Origin: Phytobacter diazotrophicus
Lineage (GTDB): Bacteria; Pseudomonadota; Gammaproteobacteria; Enterobacterales; Enterobacteriaceae
Length of the DNA stretch: 64,000 nucleotides
Reading direction: 5' to 3'
NCBI GenBank assembly: GCA_004346725.1
Contig: SMDE01000002.1
Location: forward strand, 448,886-512,885
The first letter of the stretch is position 1. The number at the start of each line of letters is the position of its first letter. This document shows positions 24,845 to 34,361 of this stretch, one piece after another. The notes below the pieces were generated by a model, which worked only from the letters and a program-made list of their open reading frames with translations, was not told where the DNA came from and ran no database searches. The position numbers and the translations under genes were made by a program.

Positions 24845-25345
24845 TTATTTTGAATAGTTGTAAAGTACTGAACTTAGCACGGTGTAATTTGAGTACTTAT
24901 AAGATAGCTCTAAACATCTCTGTTTTCTTGCAAGTACATATTGGTTATGTGCTTCCTGTACTGTAGGATATGTACCTAATTTTATCATGACACCATTAAT
25001 TTTAATTTGAGCTTGATAACCTTTTGTGTTGTTAACCACGCCCTTCATTAATGAAGTACTAAATGTTCGGAACAACTGATTTACTTCATTAGGTACAAAT
25101 AAGCAGGTACTAGCACTATAGATTGTACCTGATAAGAGGTCTTTATCTAATTGCCAGCCATTTTTATAGTTTGGTTCGAACCAATCATAAAAATTACTAA
25201 AAATATACCAGTCATCACATATACTCACATTAGAGTATGTTTTAGCATGAGTAACGCGATGATGCATATTATGCCAACTTCTATAAGCTTCATCATATAG
25301 ACTATAGCTATTACGGTTTGCTTTTAAATCATTAATTTTTTCCAT
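24845..25345 (-). CDS. AP2/HNH-type phage DNA-binding protein
   Basis: 166 residues from the ATG at 25345 (AGGA 7 nt upstream). The N-terminal half follows the phage HNH/AP2 pattern: SWHNMHHRVTHAKTYSNVSICDDWYIFSNFYDWF, then LDKDLL and YSASTCLFVP. The C-terminal part (YQAQIKINGVMIKLGTYPTVQEAHNQYV) is an AP2-like DNA-binding domain. The catalytic His pair of HNH nucleases is not clear, so it may be a degenerate homing endonuclease or a DNA-binding protein. Confidence 0.68.
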   Translation of the reverse strand: MEKINDLKANRNSYSLYDEAYRSWHNMHHRVTHAKTYSNVSICDDWYIFSNFYDWFEPNYKNGWQLDKDLLSGTIYSASTCLFVPNEVNQLFRTFSTSLMKGVVNNTKGYQAQIKINGVMIKLGTYPTVQEAHNQYVLARKQRCLELSYKYSNYTVLSSVLYNYSK

Positions 25346-25387
25346 GTACATATCCTTATGTTGAAGTACTCCTTCCTGGAGTACTGA

Positions 25388-25531
25388 TTACTTACTACCT
25401 AATATTGCGTACTGATCGATGAGATAGACCAATGCAGCACTTTGTGTTTTTGCCTTACCCTGTTGTACTATTTGTTGTAATGTTTTTAAATGTTGTTCCT
25501 TGAGTCGAACATTGATTTGTTGATTTTTTAT
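25388..25531 (-). CDS. Small ribbon-helix-helix-like protein without a standard start codon
   Basis: A 47-codon frame reads (start)KNQQINVRLKEQHLKTL, then helices with AALVYLIDQYAILGSK. The INVRLKE strand and two following helices fit a ribbon-helix-helix or CopG-type repressor. No ATG, GTG or TTG exists between the upstream in-frame stop and the conserved strand. The best start is ATA at 25531-25529, placed 7-8 nt after a GAGGGG ribosome site. It may use a rare start, or the start may be lost. Confidence 0.5.
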   Translation of the reverse strand: MKNQQINVRLKEQHLKTLQQIVQQGKAKTQSAALVYLIDQYAILGSK

Positions 25532-25573
25532 TGAGTTTCCCCTCTGCTATACATTTAATAAATAAAACCGTCC

Positions 25574-25609
25574 AAAAAAGATCCCCATTGTCACGAGGGG
25601 ATTCTTTTC
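25574..25609. terminator. Intrinsic terminator, bidirectional
   Basis: AAAAGATCCCC and GGGGATTCTTTT pair with one mismatch around a 10-nt loop. It separates the small membrane-protein gene from the ribbon-helix-helix gene. Confidence 0.6.
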
Positions 25610-25688
25610 TGGAGATTACTATTCTATTTATCAGATCAGTCTGACATTAAGAGTATAAGACATAAATCATTTTTGTTTCAGGAATGAT

Positions 25689-25838
25689 TTACTTCTTATT
25701 ATCTTTATTTATTCTTTTTGTCATGCATGGGTATATAATACGAAATATAAGCACTAAGATATAAAAAACCATTATTAATGGATACAGTATAAAAATATAT
25801 AACAAACCAGCTATAAACTCTTGTAATAAACACAACAT
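25689..25838 (-). CDS. Small single-span membrane protein, 49 residues
   Basis: ATG at 25838 with GGAG 8 nt upstream. Residues about 8-36 are continuously hydrophobic (FIAGLLYIFILYPLIMVFYI and on), with a basic Lys/Arg-rich C-terminus (MTKRINKDNKK). The predicted topology is one long or two short membrane spans. Such phage mini-proteins serve as superinfection-exclusion, toxin or holin-like factors. No family is identified. Confidence 0.55.
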   Translation of the reverse strand: MLCLLQEFIAGLLYIFILYPLIMVFYILVLIFRIIYPCMTKRINKDNKK

Positions 25839-25882
25839 ATATTAATCTCCATTTGAATTATATTGTATTTACCATCAAGTAC

Positions 25883-25906
25883 AAAAAAGCCCCCATAATG
25901 GAGGCT
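25883..25906 (-). terminator. Intrinsic terminator after the 69-residue gene
   Basis: In the minus direction AGCCTCCAT, one base, then ATGGGGGCT and a T-run. One mismatch in each arm. It would end the transcript of the genes at 26011-26812. Confidence 0.7.
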
Positions 25907-26010
25907 AATTGAGTGCTACAATTAGGACATAGATTGAACTTCAAGTAATTGAATATAAATGAATAGGTTAGAATAATTTTGTATGATGCTTGAAGCTAAT
26001 ACTAGATTCT

Positions 26011-26220
26011 TTAATCTAAAGATTCCCCATATTCGAATGCATCATCAGTCATTTTTTTAATTTCTTCTTCGGTATATTCATCATTTTTGGTTGGATCAAC
26101 AATATCCCCATTTTTTTCATCATAAAACGCCACTGCCTCTTTGACTATTGTGACTCCCTTTTCATCTTTATATATAACAGGTATTTTTCGTGCTTTCATT
26201 TCATTTACTTTCGGTTTCAT
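26011..26220 (-). CDS. Hypothetical acidic protein, 69 residues
   Basis: ATG preceded by GAGGAA 5 nt upstream. The N-terminus is basic (MKPKVNEMKARK) and the rest strongly acidic with a C-terminal helix (TEEEIKKMTDDAFEYGE). Unrecognised. It lies downstream of the 172-residue gene in the same direction and before a terminator. Acidic small phage proteins often bind host proteins or mimic DNA; nothing here proves that. Confidence 0.55.
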   Translation of the reverse strand: MKPKVNEMKARKIPVIYKDEKGVTIVKEAVAFYDEKNGDIVDPTKNDEYTEEEIKKMTDDAFEYGESLD

Positions 26221-26293
26221 ATTTTATTCCTCATCATTTGCTAACTTAGGTTTCAATGCATTTAACCGTTAAAAATTATACCCATACTTAACC

Positions 26294-26812
26294 TCACTTA
26301 ATTAAAACAGCTTCTTTAAATTGCTTAATCAAGTCATCCGATTTCTTCAATCCGTTCTCATTGCAATACTTCTCAAACACAACCTGAGAAATAGAATTAA
26401 GAGTGCCATTTGCATTCAAGTAAAATTCTGAATCTTTATATTTAGCATTCAATGGGTAGGCTTCACAATATTGTGTACTGTAAGCTCGCATGAAAGTATC
26501 AAGTACATTCATTTCTGGTTTCTCGAGAATCAGTTGTTGGTAAGCATCACTATCCGTTAGCTTCTTAATTAACTTCTTATGGGAAGTACTGTATTCAATA
26601 CCATCAAAATGAACCACAAACTTATCTTTATTAGTAGATGGTACACCACCGAGATAACGAATAAACTCTTCAATATTGATACCTTTATGAATAAGTTCAT
26701 TCTTGCATTCATTATATAAACCATCTTGTTCTTTAATTTTATTAATCTGCTCTTGAATAGCTTCTTGTTTTTTCAAGAGATCATTAATAGTTACCTTTTT
26801 ATTTTTACTCAT
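26294..26812 (-). CDS. Hypothetical coiled-coil protein, 172 residues
   Basis: ATG preceded by GAGG 5 nt upstream. Residues about 7-38 (INDLLKKQEAIQEQINKIKEQ) form a coiled coil; the rest is mixed helical with lysines and a C-terminal helix (KKSDDLIKQFKEAVLIK). It is the first gene of a leftward unit with the 69-residue gene. A possible -10 (TATAAT) lies about 20 bp upstream. No family recognised. Confidence 0.55.
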   Translation of the reverse strand: MSKNKKVTINDLLKKQEAIQEQINKIKEQDGLYNECKNELIHKGINIEEFIRYLGGVPSTNKDKFVVHFDGIEYSTSHKKLIKKLTDSDAYQQLILEKPEMNVLDTFMRAYSTQYCEAYPLNAKYKDSEFYLNANGTLNSISQVVFEKYCNENGLKKSDDLIKQFKEAVLIK

Positions 26813-27363
26813 GACTGCCTCGCTTAATTATATAATGACAATGAGCGGCCCGTCGATTAATTAATAATCTTATTGACGTTAAATTTAATTTTATCGCGTG
26901 TCGGGCTGATGGAAATATATTACCACCCTGAACGGCTGGCAGCAACAAATAAATGAGAAAATCTTAAAATAATTGTTGACAAAACTCAAAATTAAAAATG
27001 TACTTTAAATTCCTTATTAATAACTCTTTCCGCACGTTCTAATAGTTATTTTATTAGTACATTTAATTACTAGTATTTTTCCATTCAAATAATATTCCAG
27101 TACTTAATTTTAATATTATCGCTCTATTCTTGACGCTGGCGTTATCGCAATAAATCGGCCCAAAAAATCATCAAATAGGCATGGATAGTTCATTTATTGT
27201 ACAGTCAGGTTAAATGCTATGCACATAAAGTGAATATTCATTCATTTTATATACATCCAAATGCAATAAAGAGGTGTAATTATTCAGGGATTGCCTAAAA
27301 CGCTCTGAATCGCATTCTAAGGGCACGTAAAAAAAGATGATGATTACCATTGGCAGACATAAA
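26813..27363. other. AT-rich non-coding region with repeated TTATCGC
   Basis: No supported gene. The heptamer TTATCGC occurs three times (near 26893, 27117 and 27143), and AATAACT/AGTTATT form a dyad near 27020-27055. A TTGACA at about 26973 gives a possible rightward promoter, but no gene follows on that strand. The region separates the integrase end from the hypothetical genes and may hold control sites. Confidence 0.4.
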
Positions 27364-27365
27364 AA

Positions 27366-27393
27366 AACCTCACTGGACGCTTCCTGTGAGGTT
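27366..27393. terminator. Intrinsic terminator after the integrase gene
   Basis: AACCTCAC, a 12-nt loop and GTGAGGTT. On the minus strand the stem is followed by a run of seven T, the standard layout for ending the integrase transcript. Confidence 0.85.
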
Positions 27394-27430
27394 GAATTTT
27401 TAAGAAGTACCGCGTTTTTATATATCAAAA

Positions 27431-29092
27431 TTACAAAGTATCTTTGGGTAAAAGGTTAAGTACTTCATCTTTACTGATAATGTTTTCGCCTTGTATATAT
27501 GTGTTGTTTTTTTGGTTATAAATTACAGTACCTTGTTTTGTTAAAAAGGTTACTTCATCTTCGCTGATATATACATTACCTATTACCTGACCATCTTTGG
27601 CATCAACGTTGAGCCATTGCAATTCCTTCCCAGAATAGTATTCAATTGATATTAGAATAGTATCAGAGTTAGTTCTAAAAGCTGCTATTCTCTTGATAAC
27701 CTTTCGAAGATGAACATTGAACTCTTGCCTCATTGCAACATTCTTTCGGTCTAATAAACCATCAGTAATGTTCTGAGCAATAGCATTAACTTCATCTTTT
27801 ATAGTACTATTCTTCTTCAAATCATCAAGTCTATTTTCAAGTTCTCTAATCTTAATTTGCAGATTTTTTAATATGCGTCTATCGCTTGGATCGGGTATAT
27901 CCTCTTGATCAATATCACTCCTAACTTCATCTCGGTACTTTATAGTGTAAATTAGTTCATCATTGATCTTGTCAAATTCTTCATTTTGCACTGGTGCTAT
28001 GATTACATCATTTAATTTTCGCAAATGATTTAGAAGTGCCACTTCGAGAAATTCATATTTAAAACCTCTGGCACTACATCTTTTATTTCCTGCTACAACA
28101 TGTGAGCAACGGCAGTACCTATTTTTGTAATCTATCATAACGAATAGATGTGCCTCATTGCATATTCCACACATTAGCATGCCAGAAAAAAGATTATTAG
28201 CACTTCTTGATATAGTTTTACTACGACCTTTACTTTTTAATTTTTGCTCGGCAGTTTTGAATTCACTTTGTGAAATGATTTCAGGGTATATAATCATTCC
28301 ATCATATTCTTGTCGTATTTTCGACTGAGGTCTATATTTTCCCGTTACTCGTACATCCGTAAGAACGCGATGAATATTCCACCCTCCCCAAGTCTTACCA
28401 TTGTATAGCCAACCCCTGGTATTCAGTTCATCACGTATAAACGCTTGTCCATAACCTTTATTGTACAATTCAAAGATTAATCGTATTGCTCTAGCATGTT
28501 CTTCAATAATATTGTACTCACCATTCAGTACCTTCAACCAACCAGGGCAACGAGCAGTATGAACTTCTTTATTCTTTATGAGATTATCAAATCTCTTATC
28601 CCAATTTTTCGTAGATAGCTTTTGTTTACGTAATGATTCTTTATGGCTACGTGTTAATCCTGCACTTATTAAATTCGTATCAGATAACTGATGATGTACT
28701 GTTTCCTGTTCTGCTTCGTGTATATCGCAACCGTTATTAATTAATTTCAAAAACAATTCAGTTGCAGTGTTTGGATTTACACGCGAAAATCTATCAATAT
28801 TTTCAAGAACCAATACTGCATTTTTGATTCTTCCTTTTACAATATCATCTATGAATCCATGCAGTACTGAACCTGGTGCAATGTTCTTTCCTGAGAAACC
28901 AGAAACCCCCTCGGCGTTAAGAAAAACAACATCACTGGTATCAAGTGTATATCCAAGTTTTAGTTCATCGTCATAGTTATTAATGTACTGCATTAGTAAG
29001 TTTTGTTGGCGGCTCATACCAAAACCACCCATTTCTGTTTTCTGGCGACCTGAACTTACGCGACAGTAACAATACACTTTTTTCGTTTTCAT
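27431..29092 (-). CDS. Large serine recombinase (phage integrase)
   Basis: 553 residues from the ATG at 29092 (AGGA 8 nt upstream); an upstream in-frame start at 29182 would lie in host DNA. The N-terminal resolvase domain has YCRVSSGRQ with catalytic Ser at residue 13 and the LENIDRFSR region. A recombinase domain follows with the YGQAFIRDELNTRGW segment. A zinc ribbon comes next (MLMCGIC, then CRCSHV and KRC), and then a coiled-coil segment (INDELIYTIKYRDEVRSD). It would catalyse attP x attB recombination. It lies at the prophage edge with its 5' end facing the junction, as is usual for this class. Confidence 0.92.
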   Translation of the reverse strand: MKTKKVYCYCRVSSGRQKTEMGGFGMSRQQNLLMQYINNYDDELKLGYTLDTSDVVFLNAEGVSGFSGKNIAPGSVLHGFIDDIVKGRIKNAVLVLENIDRFSRVNPNTATELFLKLINNGCDIHEAEQETVHHQLSDTNLISAGLTRSHKESLRKQKLSTKNWDKRFDNLIKNKEVHTARCPGWLKVLNGEYNIIEEHARAIRLIFELYNKGYGQAFIRDELNTRGWLYNGKTWGGWNIHRVLTDVRVTGKYRPQSKIRQEYDGMIIYPEIISQSEFKTAEQKLKSKGRSKTISRSANNLFSGMLMCGICNEAHLFVMIDYKNRYCRCSHVVAGNKRCSARGFKYEFLEVALLNHLRKLNDVIIAPVQNEEFDKINDELIYTIKYRDEVRSDIDQEDIPDPSDRRILKNLQIKIRELENRLDDLKKNSTIKDEVNAIAQNITDGLLDRKNVAMRQEFNVHLRKVIKRIAAFRTNSDTILISIEYYSGKELQWLNVDAKDGQVIGNVYISEDEVTFLTKQGTVIYNQKNNTYIQGENIISKDEVLNLLPKDTL

Positions 29093-29160
29093 GTACCGAA
29101 TCCTAAGTAAACTCATACTGTATAGTAGCATGATACATGGTGGTATAAGGACTAACAGGA
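29093..29160. other. Prophage-chromosome junction (attachment site region)
   Basis: Base composition, codon use and the CAGTACTG signature change between the integrase start and the host regulator. The short interval holds an imperfect dyad (TGTAT and ATACA around AGTAGCATG, near 29118-29137), the kind of sequence serine integrases bind. The exact crossover dinucleotide cannot be fixed without the other end. Confidence 0.6.
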
Positions 29161-30002
29161 TGCAGCGCGATACCCGTCCCACAGAGTTAGGCGATTACCT
29201 CAAACACCGCCGTGCGCGGCTCGACCCGGATGCGCTTGGCTTTCATACCGGGCGTCGTCGAACACCCGGATTACGTCGTGAAGAGGTGGCGCATCTGGCC
29301 TGTATTAGCGCCACCTGGTATACCTGGCTGGAGCAAGGGCGCGGCGGCACCCCGTCAGCAGAAGTGCTGGAGCGCTTATGCCACGCTCTACAACTTAGCC
29401 CACCCGAACGTGAGCATGTCTTCCATCTGGCGCTCGGACGCGCCCCTGAGGTGCGTTATACCCCGTCGCTGGCCGTCACGGCACGGCTGCAAAAGGTGCT
29501 GGATTGTATGACGCTCAGCCCGGCGATGATCCGCACCGCGACATGGTGTGTACTGGCATGGAATCAGCCCGCTGCCGTCGTGCTGACCGATTATGCAAAG
29601 CTGCCCCATACCGAGCGCAATATTCTGCGGCGTATCTTTCTCGACCCACGGGTGCGTGAGGTTCAGGCAGACTGGGAAGGCCTGGCGCAGTCGCTGGTCG
29701 CCGCTTTTCGCGCGGATGCCACCCGCTCAGGCGCAACAGCAGAAGTGAAACCGCTTATTGATGAATTGATGGCCGCGTCGCCGCTGTTCGCCGAACTGTG
29801 GCGCAGCAATACCATCGACACGATGGGTGAAGGCACGAAAGTGCTGATTCATCGCGAGGCGGGGAGATTATCGCTGGAATATTCGAGTTTTGCCGTTGAA
29901 GGGCAGCCAGATCTGACGATGATTGTCTATAACCCGTCAACGCCTGAGGATGCCCAAAAAATCAGCGCGTTACTTAGCGCAGCCGCCCGCGCGCCAGATT
30001 AA
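29161..30002 (+). CDS. MmyB-type helix-turn-helix transcriptional regulator
   Basis: 280 residues from the ATG at 29161, which follows AGGA and a second AGG. The N-terminal XRE-type helix-turn-helix ([20 protein letters not shown], then WYTWLEQGR) is typical of MmyB-family regulators, and the C-terminal half (residues about 105-275) is the MmyB ligand-binding-like domain with the VLAWNQPA motif. It ends 29 bp inside ruvC on the other strand (convergent overlap). The prophage lies just before its start, so its promoter may have been replaced or displaced. In-frame codons continue upstream into the junction but are not needed. Confidence 0.82.
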
Positions 30003-30495
30003 GCCGGGTATCGCTCATTTGCATTGCATTCTGGCTGACATGGCAATGGGTGATAGCAATCGCCAGCGCATCGGCGGCGTCCGCTTGCGGGTTCGCCGGA
30101 AGTTTCAGCAAGGTGCGTACCATATGCTGAACCTGGCTTTTCTCGGCGCTGCCAATACCGACGACGGTCTGTTTGACCTGACGGGCCGCATATTCAAACA
30201 CGGGCAGATCCTGGTTTACAGCAGCCACAATGGCCACACCGCGCGCCTGCCCAAGCTTGAGCGCAGAATCGGCGTTTTTTGCCATAAAGACTTGTTCAAT
30301 CGCGAAGTAATCAGGCTGGAACTGGGTGATGATTTCCGTCACACCGGCATAAATTAATTTCAGGCGCGACGGTAAATCATCAACTTTGGTACGGATGCAT
30401 CCGCTGCCCAGGTAGGTCAGTTGCCTGCCTACCTGGCGAATCACACCGTAACCGGTTACGCGTGAACCCGGGTCGATACCGAGAATGACAGACAT
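29974..30495 (-). CDS. ruvC: Holliday junction resolvase RuvC
   Basis: 173 residues from the ATG at 30495 (GGAG 7 nt upstream), the length of E. coli RuvC. Active-site motifs are present: Asp in LGIDPG at residue 7, Glu in AIEQVF near 66, and the DAADALAIA segment near 138-146. It cuts Holliday junctions together with RuvAB. The next genes upstream are yebC, nudB and aspS, the normal enteric order, but ruvAB do not follow within the window on the left; the HTH gene and prophage lie there. Confidence 0.97.
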   Translation of the reverse strand: MSVILGIDPGSRVTGYGVIRQVGRQLTYLGSGCIRTKVDDLPSRLKLIYAGVTEIITQFQPDYFAIEQVFMAKNADSALKLGQARGVAIVAAVNQDLPVFEYAARQVKQTVVGIGSAEKSQVQHMVRTLLKLPANPQADAADALAIAITHCHVSQNAMQMSDTRLNLARGRLR

Positions 30496-30529
30496 CACGC
30501 GTCTCCGGTTATTGCGATAAGTTGCCTCA

Positions 30530-31270
30530 TCACAGAGTAGCCGCAACCTCGTCAGAAATTTCACCGTTATGGTAAACTTCCTGCACATCGTCGCAATCTT
30601 CGAGCATGTCGATCAAACGCAGCAGTTTCGGTGCGGTTTCCGCATCCATATCCGCTTTGGTTGACGGGATCATGGAGACTTCGGCATTGTCGGCTTTCAG
30701 GCCTGCCGCTTCCAGCGCATCGCGCACTGCGCCCATCTCTTCCCATGCGGTGTAGACGTCAATGGCACCGTCGTCGAAGGTCACAACATCTTCCGCGCCC
30801 GCTTCCAGCGCCGCTTCCATGATGGTGTCTTCGTCGCCTTTCTCGAAAGAGATCACGCCTTTCTTGCTGAACAGGTAAGAAACGGAACCGTCAGTGCCCA
30901 GGTTACCACCGGTTTTGGTGAAGGCATGGCGCACTTCGGCAACGGTACGGTTGCGGTTGTCAGACAGACATTCCACCATCACCGCTGTGCCGCCAGGACC
31001 GTAACCTTCATAAATGATGGTTTCCATGTTCGCGTCTTCATCACCGCCCACGCCACGTGCGATAGCACGGTTCAGGGTGTCACGGGTCATGTTGTTCGAC
31101 AGCGCTTTATCCACTGCCGCACGCAGACGCGGGTTGGAACCGATATCGCCGCCGCCAAGGCGCGCTGCGGTAACCAGCTCACGAATAATTTTGGTAAAGA
31201 TTTTACCGCGCTTGGCATCCTGTGCCGCTTTGCGGTGTTTGGTGTTGGCCCATTTACTGTGACCTGCCAT
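30530..31270 (-). CDS. yebC: YebC family transcription/translation regulator
   Basis: 246 residues starting [18 protein letters not shown], the invariant YebC/TACO1 N-terminus. The three-domain family binds DNA and, by recent work, ribosomes to help at proline-rich motifs. It precedes ruvC by 34 bp, as in E. coli. Confidence 0.97.
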   Translation of the reverse strand: MAGHSKWANTKHRKAAQDAKRGKIFTKIIRELVTAARLGGGDIGSNPRLRAAVDKALSNNMTRDTLNRAIARGVGGDEDANMETIIYEGYGPGGTAVMVECLSDNRNRTVAEVRHAFTKTGGNLGTDGSVSYLFSKKGVISFEKGDEDTIMEAALEAGAEDVVTFDDGAIDVYTAWEEMGAVRDALEAAGLKADNAEVSMIPSTKADMDAETAPKLLRLIDMLEDCDDVQEVYHNGEISDEVAATL

Positions 31271-31296
31271 AAGAAACTCTCCACTTAACCGTTGAT

Positions 31297-31740
31297 TTAT
31301 ACGGCATGAATTACAAATTCTTCAATCGCCTGCCGGTTGCTCCATGACTTGGTTAACGCGGCCGCTTGCGGCGCATCAACCCAGCGGTAAGCCAGATGTT
31401 CAGTGAACACGACCGACCGTTCATGGGGTAGCGCAAGACAGAACCAGGATTCGGTATTGCGCACCACGCCAGGGGCGTAGCGATGACGTAAATGTTCAAA
31501 AATTTCAAACTCCACCGTGCGCTGACAGTCAATTAAGGCCAGTTGCTCAGTCGCAATGTCAATGGCGACCTCTTCCTTTACTTCGCGCGCGGCGGCTTGC
31601 GATGCGGACTCTCCCTCTTCCAGGCTGCCGGTAACCGACTGCCAGAAATCGGGATCGTCGCGTCGCTGCAACATCAGCACCCGCTTCGTGTCCTGGGCAT
31701 AAATAACAACTAAGACAGAAACGGGATACTTAAATTGCAT
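31297..31740 (-). CDS. nudB: Dihydroneopterin triphosphate diphosphatase
   Basis: 147 residues from the ATG at 31740. The Nudix box is present (GSLEEGE, then [13 protein letters not shown]). It removes pyrophosphate from dihydroneopterin triphosphate in folate synthesis. Its start lies 1 bp after the aspS stop, implying coupling. Order aspS-nudB-yebC-ruvC matches E. coli. Confidence 0.96.
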   Translation of the reverse strand: MQFKYPVSVLVVIYAQDTKRVLMLQRRDDPDFWQSVTGSLEEGESASQAAAREVKEEVAIDIATEQLALIDCQRTVEFEIFEHLRHRYAPGVVRNTESWFCLALPHERSVVFTEHLAYRWVDAPQAAALTKSWSNRQAIEEFVIHAV

Positions 31741-31741
31741 A

Positions 31742-33526
31742 TTATTCGTTCTCCGAAATCTCTTTTGACGCTTTCGGAAGCACCTGAATACCCAGTTCCG
31801 CCAGGGAAGCCGGGTTAGCAAAGCTCGGTGCTTCGGTCATCAGACAAGCAGCCGCAGTGGTTTTCGGGAAAGCGATAACGTCACGGATGTTGTCGGTGCC
31901 GGTCAGCAGCATGGTCAGACGATCCAGACCAAATGCCAGGCCTGCGTGCGGCGGGGTACCGAATTTCAGCGCATCCAGCAGGAAGCCGAACTTCTCGCGC
32001 TGTTCCTGTTCAGTAATGCCCAGAATGCCAAACACGGTCTGCTGCATGTCACCACGGTGAATACGCACAGAACCACCGCCCACTTCGTAGCCATTGATAA
32101 CCATATCGTAAGCGTTCGCAACCGCCTCTTCCGGCGCGGCTTTCAGTTCATCCGCCGTCATGTCTTTCGGTGAGGTGAACGGATGGTGCATTGCGGTCAG
32201 GCCGCCTTCACCGTCGTCTTCAAACATCGGGAAGTCGATAACCCACAGCGGCGCCCATTTGTTTTCGTCGGTCAGGCTCAGGTCTTTACCGAGTTTCAGA
32301 CGCAGCGCGCCCAGCGCATCAGCTACCACTTTCTTGTTGTCAGCGCCGAAGAAAATCATGTCGCCGTCTTGTGCGCCAGTACGATCCAGGAGAGCTTCAA
32401 CGATGTCCGCGGTCAGGAATTTCGCCACCGGGCTGTTGATGCCTTCCATGCCTTTCGCACGTTCGGTCACTTTAATGTAAGCCAGGCCTTTCGCGCCGTA
32501 GATCTTCACAAAGTTGCCGTATTCATCAATCAGCTTACGGGTCAGAGAGGCGCCGCCCGGAACGCGCAGCGCGGCAACACGGCCTTTCGGATCGTTGGCC
32601 GGGCCAGAGAAGACCGCAAACTCAACGTTTTTCAGCAGATCCGCTACATCCACCAGCTCCATCGGGTTACGCAGGTCCGGTTTATCGGAACCGTAACGAC
32701 GCTCCGCTTCGGCGAAAGTCATGATCGGGAACTGGCCCAGATCGACGCCTTTAATGTCCAGCCACAGGTTGCGGATCAGCTCTTCCATCACTTCACGCAC
32801 CTGCGGTGCGGTCATGAAGGAGGTTTCCACGTCGATCTGGGTGAATTCTGGCTGACGGTCAGCGCGCAGGTCCTCGTCACGGAAGCATTTCACAATCTGG
32901 TAGTAACGATCGAAGCCGGACATCATCAGAAGCTGTTTGAATAGCTGTGGAGACTGCGGCAGCGCGTAGAATTTGCCTTTATGTACGCGTGAAGGCACCA
33001 GATAGTCGCGCGCGCCTTCCGGCGTCGCTTTGGTCAGCATCGGGGTTTCGATATCAAGGAAACCGTGGTCATCCATAAAACGACGCACGAAGCTGGTAAT
33101 TTTGGCGCGGGTTTTCAGGCGCTGGGCCATTTCCGGACGACGCAGGTCCAGATAGCGGTATTTCAGACGCGCTTCTTCGGTATTAACCTGATTGGAATCC
33201 AGCGGCAGCGGCTCAGAGCGGTTGATAATGGTCAGTTCGCTGGCAAACACTTCCACTTCGCCGGTCGCCATATCGCTGTTGACGTTTCTTTCGTCACGAG
33301 CACGCACGGTGCCGGTCACCACGATGCAGAACTCATTACGCAGTTCGGAAGCCAGTTTGAAGGCTTCGGCGTCCGGGTCGAAGAACACCTGAACGATGCC
33401 TTCACGATCACGCATATCAATAAAAATGAGGCTGCCGAGATCACGACGACGATTGACCCAACCACACAGAGTCACCTGCTGCCCCACGTGGGACTTACGC
33501 AACTGTCCGCAATATTCTGTACGCAT
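31742..33526 (-). CDS. aspS: Aspartyl-tRNA synthetase
   Basis: 594 residues from the ATG at 33526 ([16 protein letters not shown]), the length of bacterial AspRS. It has the N-terminal OB-fold anticodon domain, the class II motifs ([28 protein letters not shown] as motif 2, and [15 protein letters not shown] as motif 3) and the bacterial GAD insertion. An in-frame ATG upstream at 33652 would add 42 non-homologous residues. Confidence 0.98.
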   Translation of the reverse strand: MRTEYCGQLRKSHVGQQVTLCGWVNRRRDLGSLIFIDMRDREGIVQVFFDPDAEAFKLASELRNEFCIVVTGTVRARDERNVNSDMATGEVEVFASELTIINRSEPLPLDSNQVNTEEARLKYRYLDLRRPEMAQRLKTRAKITSFVRRFMDDHGFLDIETPMLTKATPEGARDYLVPSRVHKGKFYALPQSPQLFKQLLMMSGFDRYYQIVKCFRDEDLRADRQPEFTQIDVETSFMTAPQVREVMEELIRNLWLDIKGVDLGQFPIMTFAEAERRYGSDKPDLRNPMELVDVADLLKNVEFAVFSGPANDPKGRVAALRVPGGASLTRKLIDEYGNFVKIYGAKGLAYIKVTERAKGMEGINSPVAKFLTADIVEALLDRTGAQDGDMIFFGADNKKVVADALGALRLKLGKDLSLTDENKWAPLWVIDFPMFEDDGEGGLTAMHHPFTSPKDMTADELKAAPEEAVANAYDMVINGYEVGGGSVRIHRGDMQQTVFGILGITEQEQREKFGFLLDALKFGTPPHAGLAFGLDRLTMLLTGTDNIRDVIAFPKTTAAACLMTEAPSFANPASLAELGIQVLPKASKEISENE

Positions 33527-33794
33527 GAGATATCCCTTAACTTTGCCGCAGGCTGATTGTTGCCTGCCGTGCAGGCGACGATGTCGCAGCTTTAGCTGAA
33601 TGTCACAACTGGATGAAAAAAGGCGGCTATTATACTGGAAATAATGGCACACGATAAGCCCGATACCGCCTGTACGCGCGTTTGCTGCGCACGCTTAGTG
33701 CGTATTCTCACAAAAATTAACAAAATTTGTAAACCGGGTGCAGCAGGATACCGCGTAAGGTAAGTGCGACCTCATTCTTTTTTCAGGAGTTATC

Positions 33795-34361
33795 ATGCTT
33801 GAACTTAATGCTGCCAACACCGCCCTGGTGGTTATCGATTTACAGGAAGGTATTCTGCCGTTTGCCGGTGGTCCGCACAGCGCTGAGGATGTGGTGAAAC
33901 GGGCCGCGACGCTGGCGGAGGCGTTTCGCGCTAACAGTGCGCCGGTCATTCTGGTCCGCGTTGGCTGGTCTGCCGATTTTGCCGAAGCGTTAAAACAGCC
34001 GGTCGATGCGCAAACTGGCGGTCACGCGTTGCCGGAAAACTGGTGGACGTATCCGCTGAAGCTTGGCAAGAAAGAGAGCGACATTGAGGTCACTAAACGC
34101 CAGTGGGGCGCATTCTACGGTACCGACCTGGAGTTGCAGTTGCGCCGCCGCGGTATCGACACCATCGTGTTGTGCGGTATTTCCACCAACATCGGCGTGG
34201 AATCCACCGCCCGCAACGCCTGGGAGCTGGGCTTTAACCTGGTGGTTGCGGAAGATGCCTGCTCCGCCGCCAGCAGCGAACAGCATCAGGGCAGCATGAA
34301 AAATATCTTCCCGCGAATTGGTCGCGTGCGCAGCACCGGGGAGATTCTGGCCGCGTTATGA
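33795..34361 (+). CDS. yecD: Isochorismatase-family hydrolase YecD
   Basis: 188 residues, AGGAG 5 nt before the ATG. Catalytic elements of the family are visible: Asp in VVIDLQEG near residue 16, Lys near 95 and Cys in [15 protein letters not shown] preceded by LCGIS. The substrate is not established. It overlaps yecE by 4 nt. Confidence 0.9.
   Translation: MLELNAANTALVVIDLQEGILPFAGGPHSAEDVVKRAATLAEAFRANSAPVILVRVGWSADFAEALKQPVDAQTGGHALPENWWTYPLKLGKKESDIEVTKRQWGAFYGTDLELQLRRRGIDTIVLCGISTNIGVESTARNAWELGFNLVVAEDACSAASSEQHQGSMKNIFPRIGRVRSTGEILAAL

Noticed and set aside
26973-27010. TTGACA-based rightward promoter in the AT-rich region
   Set aside because: The -10 match is poor and no rightward gene follows before the integrase terminator; kept only as a note in the regional entry.
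27210-27428. A 72-codon frame on the minus strand between integrase and the AT-rich region
   Set aside because: It runs through the integrase terminator hairpin at 27366-27393, has no ribosome site and no recognisable domain; treated as chance.
29091-29160. Upstream extension of the HTH regulator to an ATG at 29091
   Set aside because: It would begin inside the integrase start region and has no ribosome site; the ATG at 29161 has one and begins the conserved domain.
32183-32944. Long open frames antisense to aspS (up to 253 codons)
   Set aside because: They are shadows of a GC-rich conserved gene, with no ribosome site or known domain.
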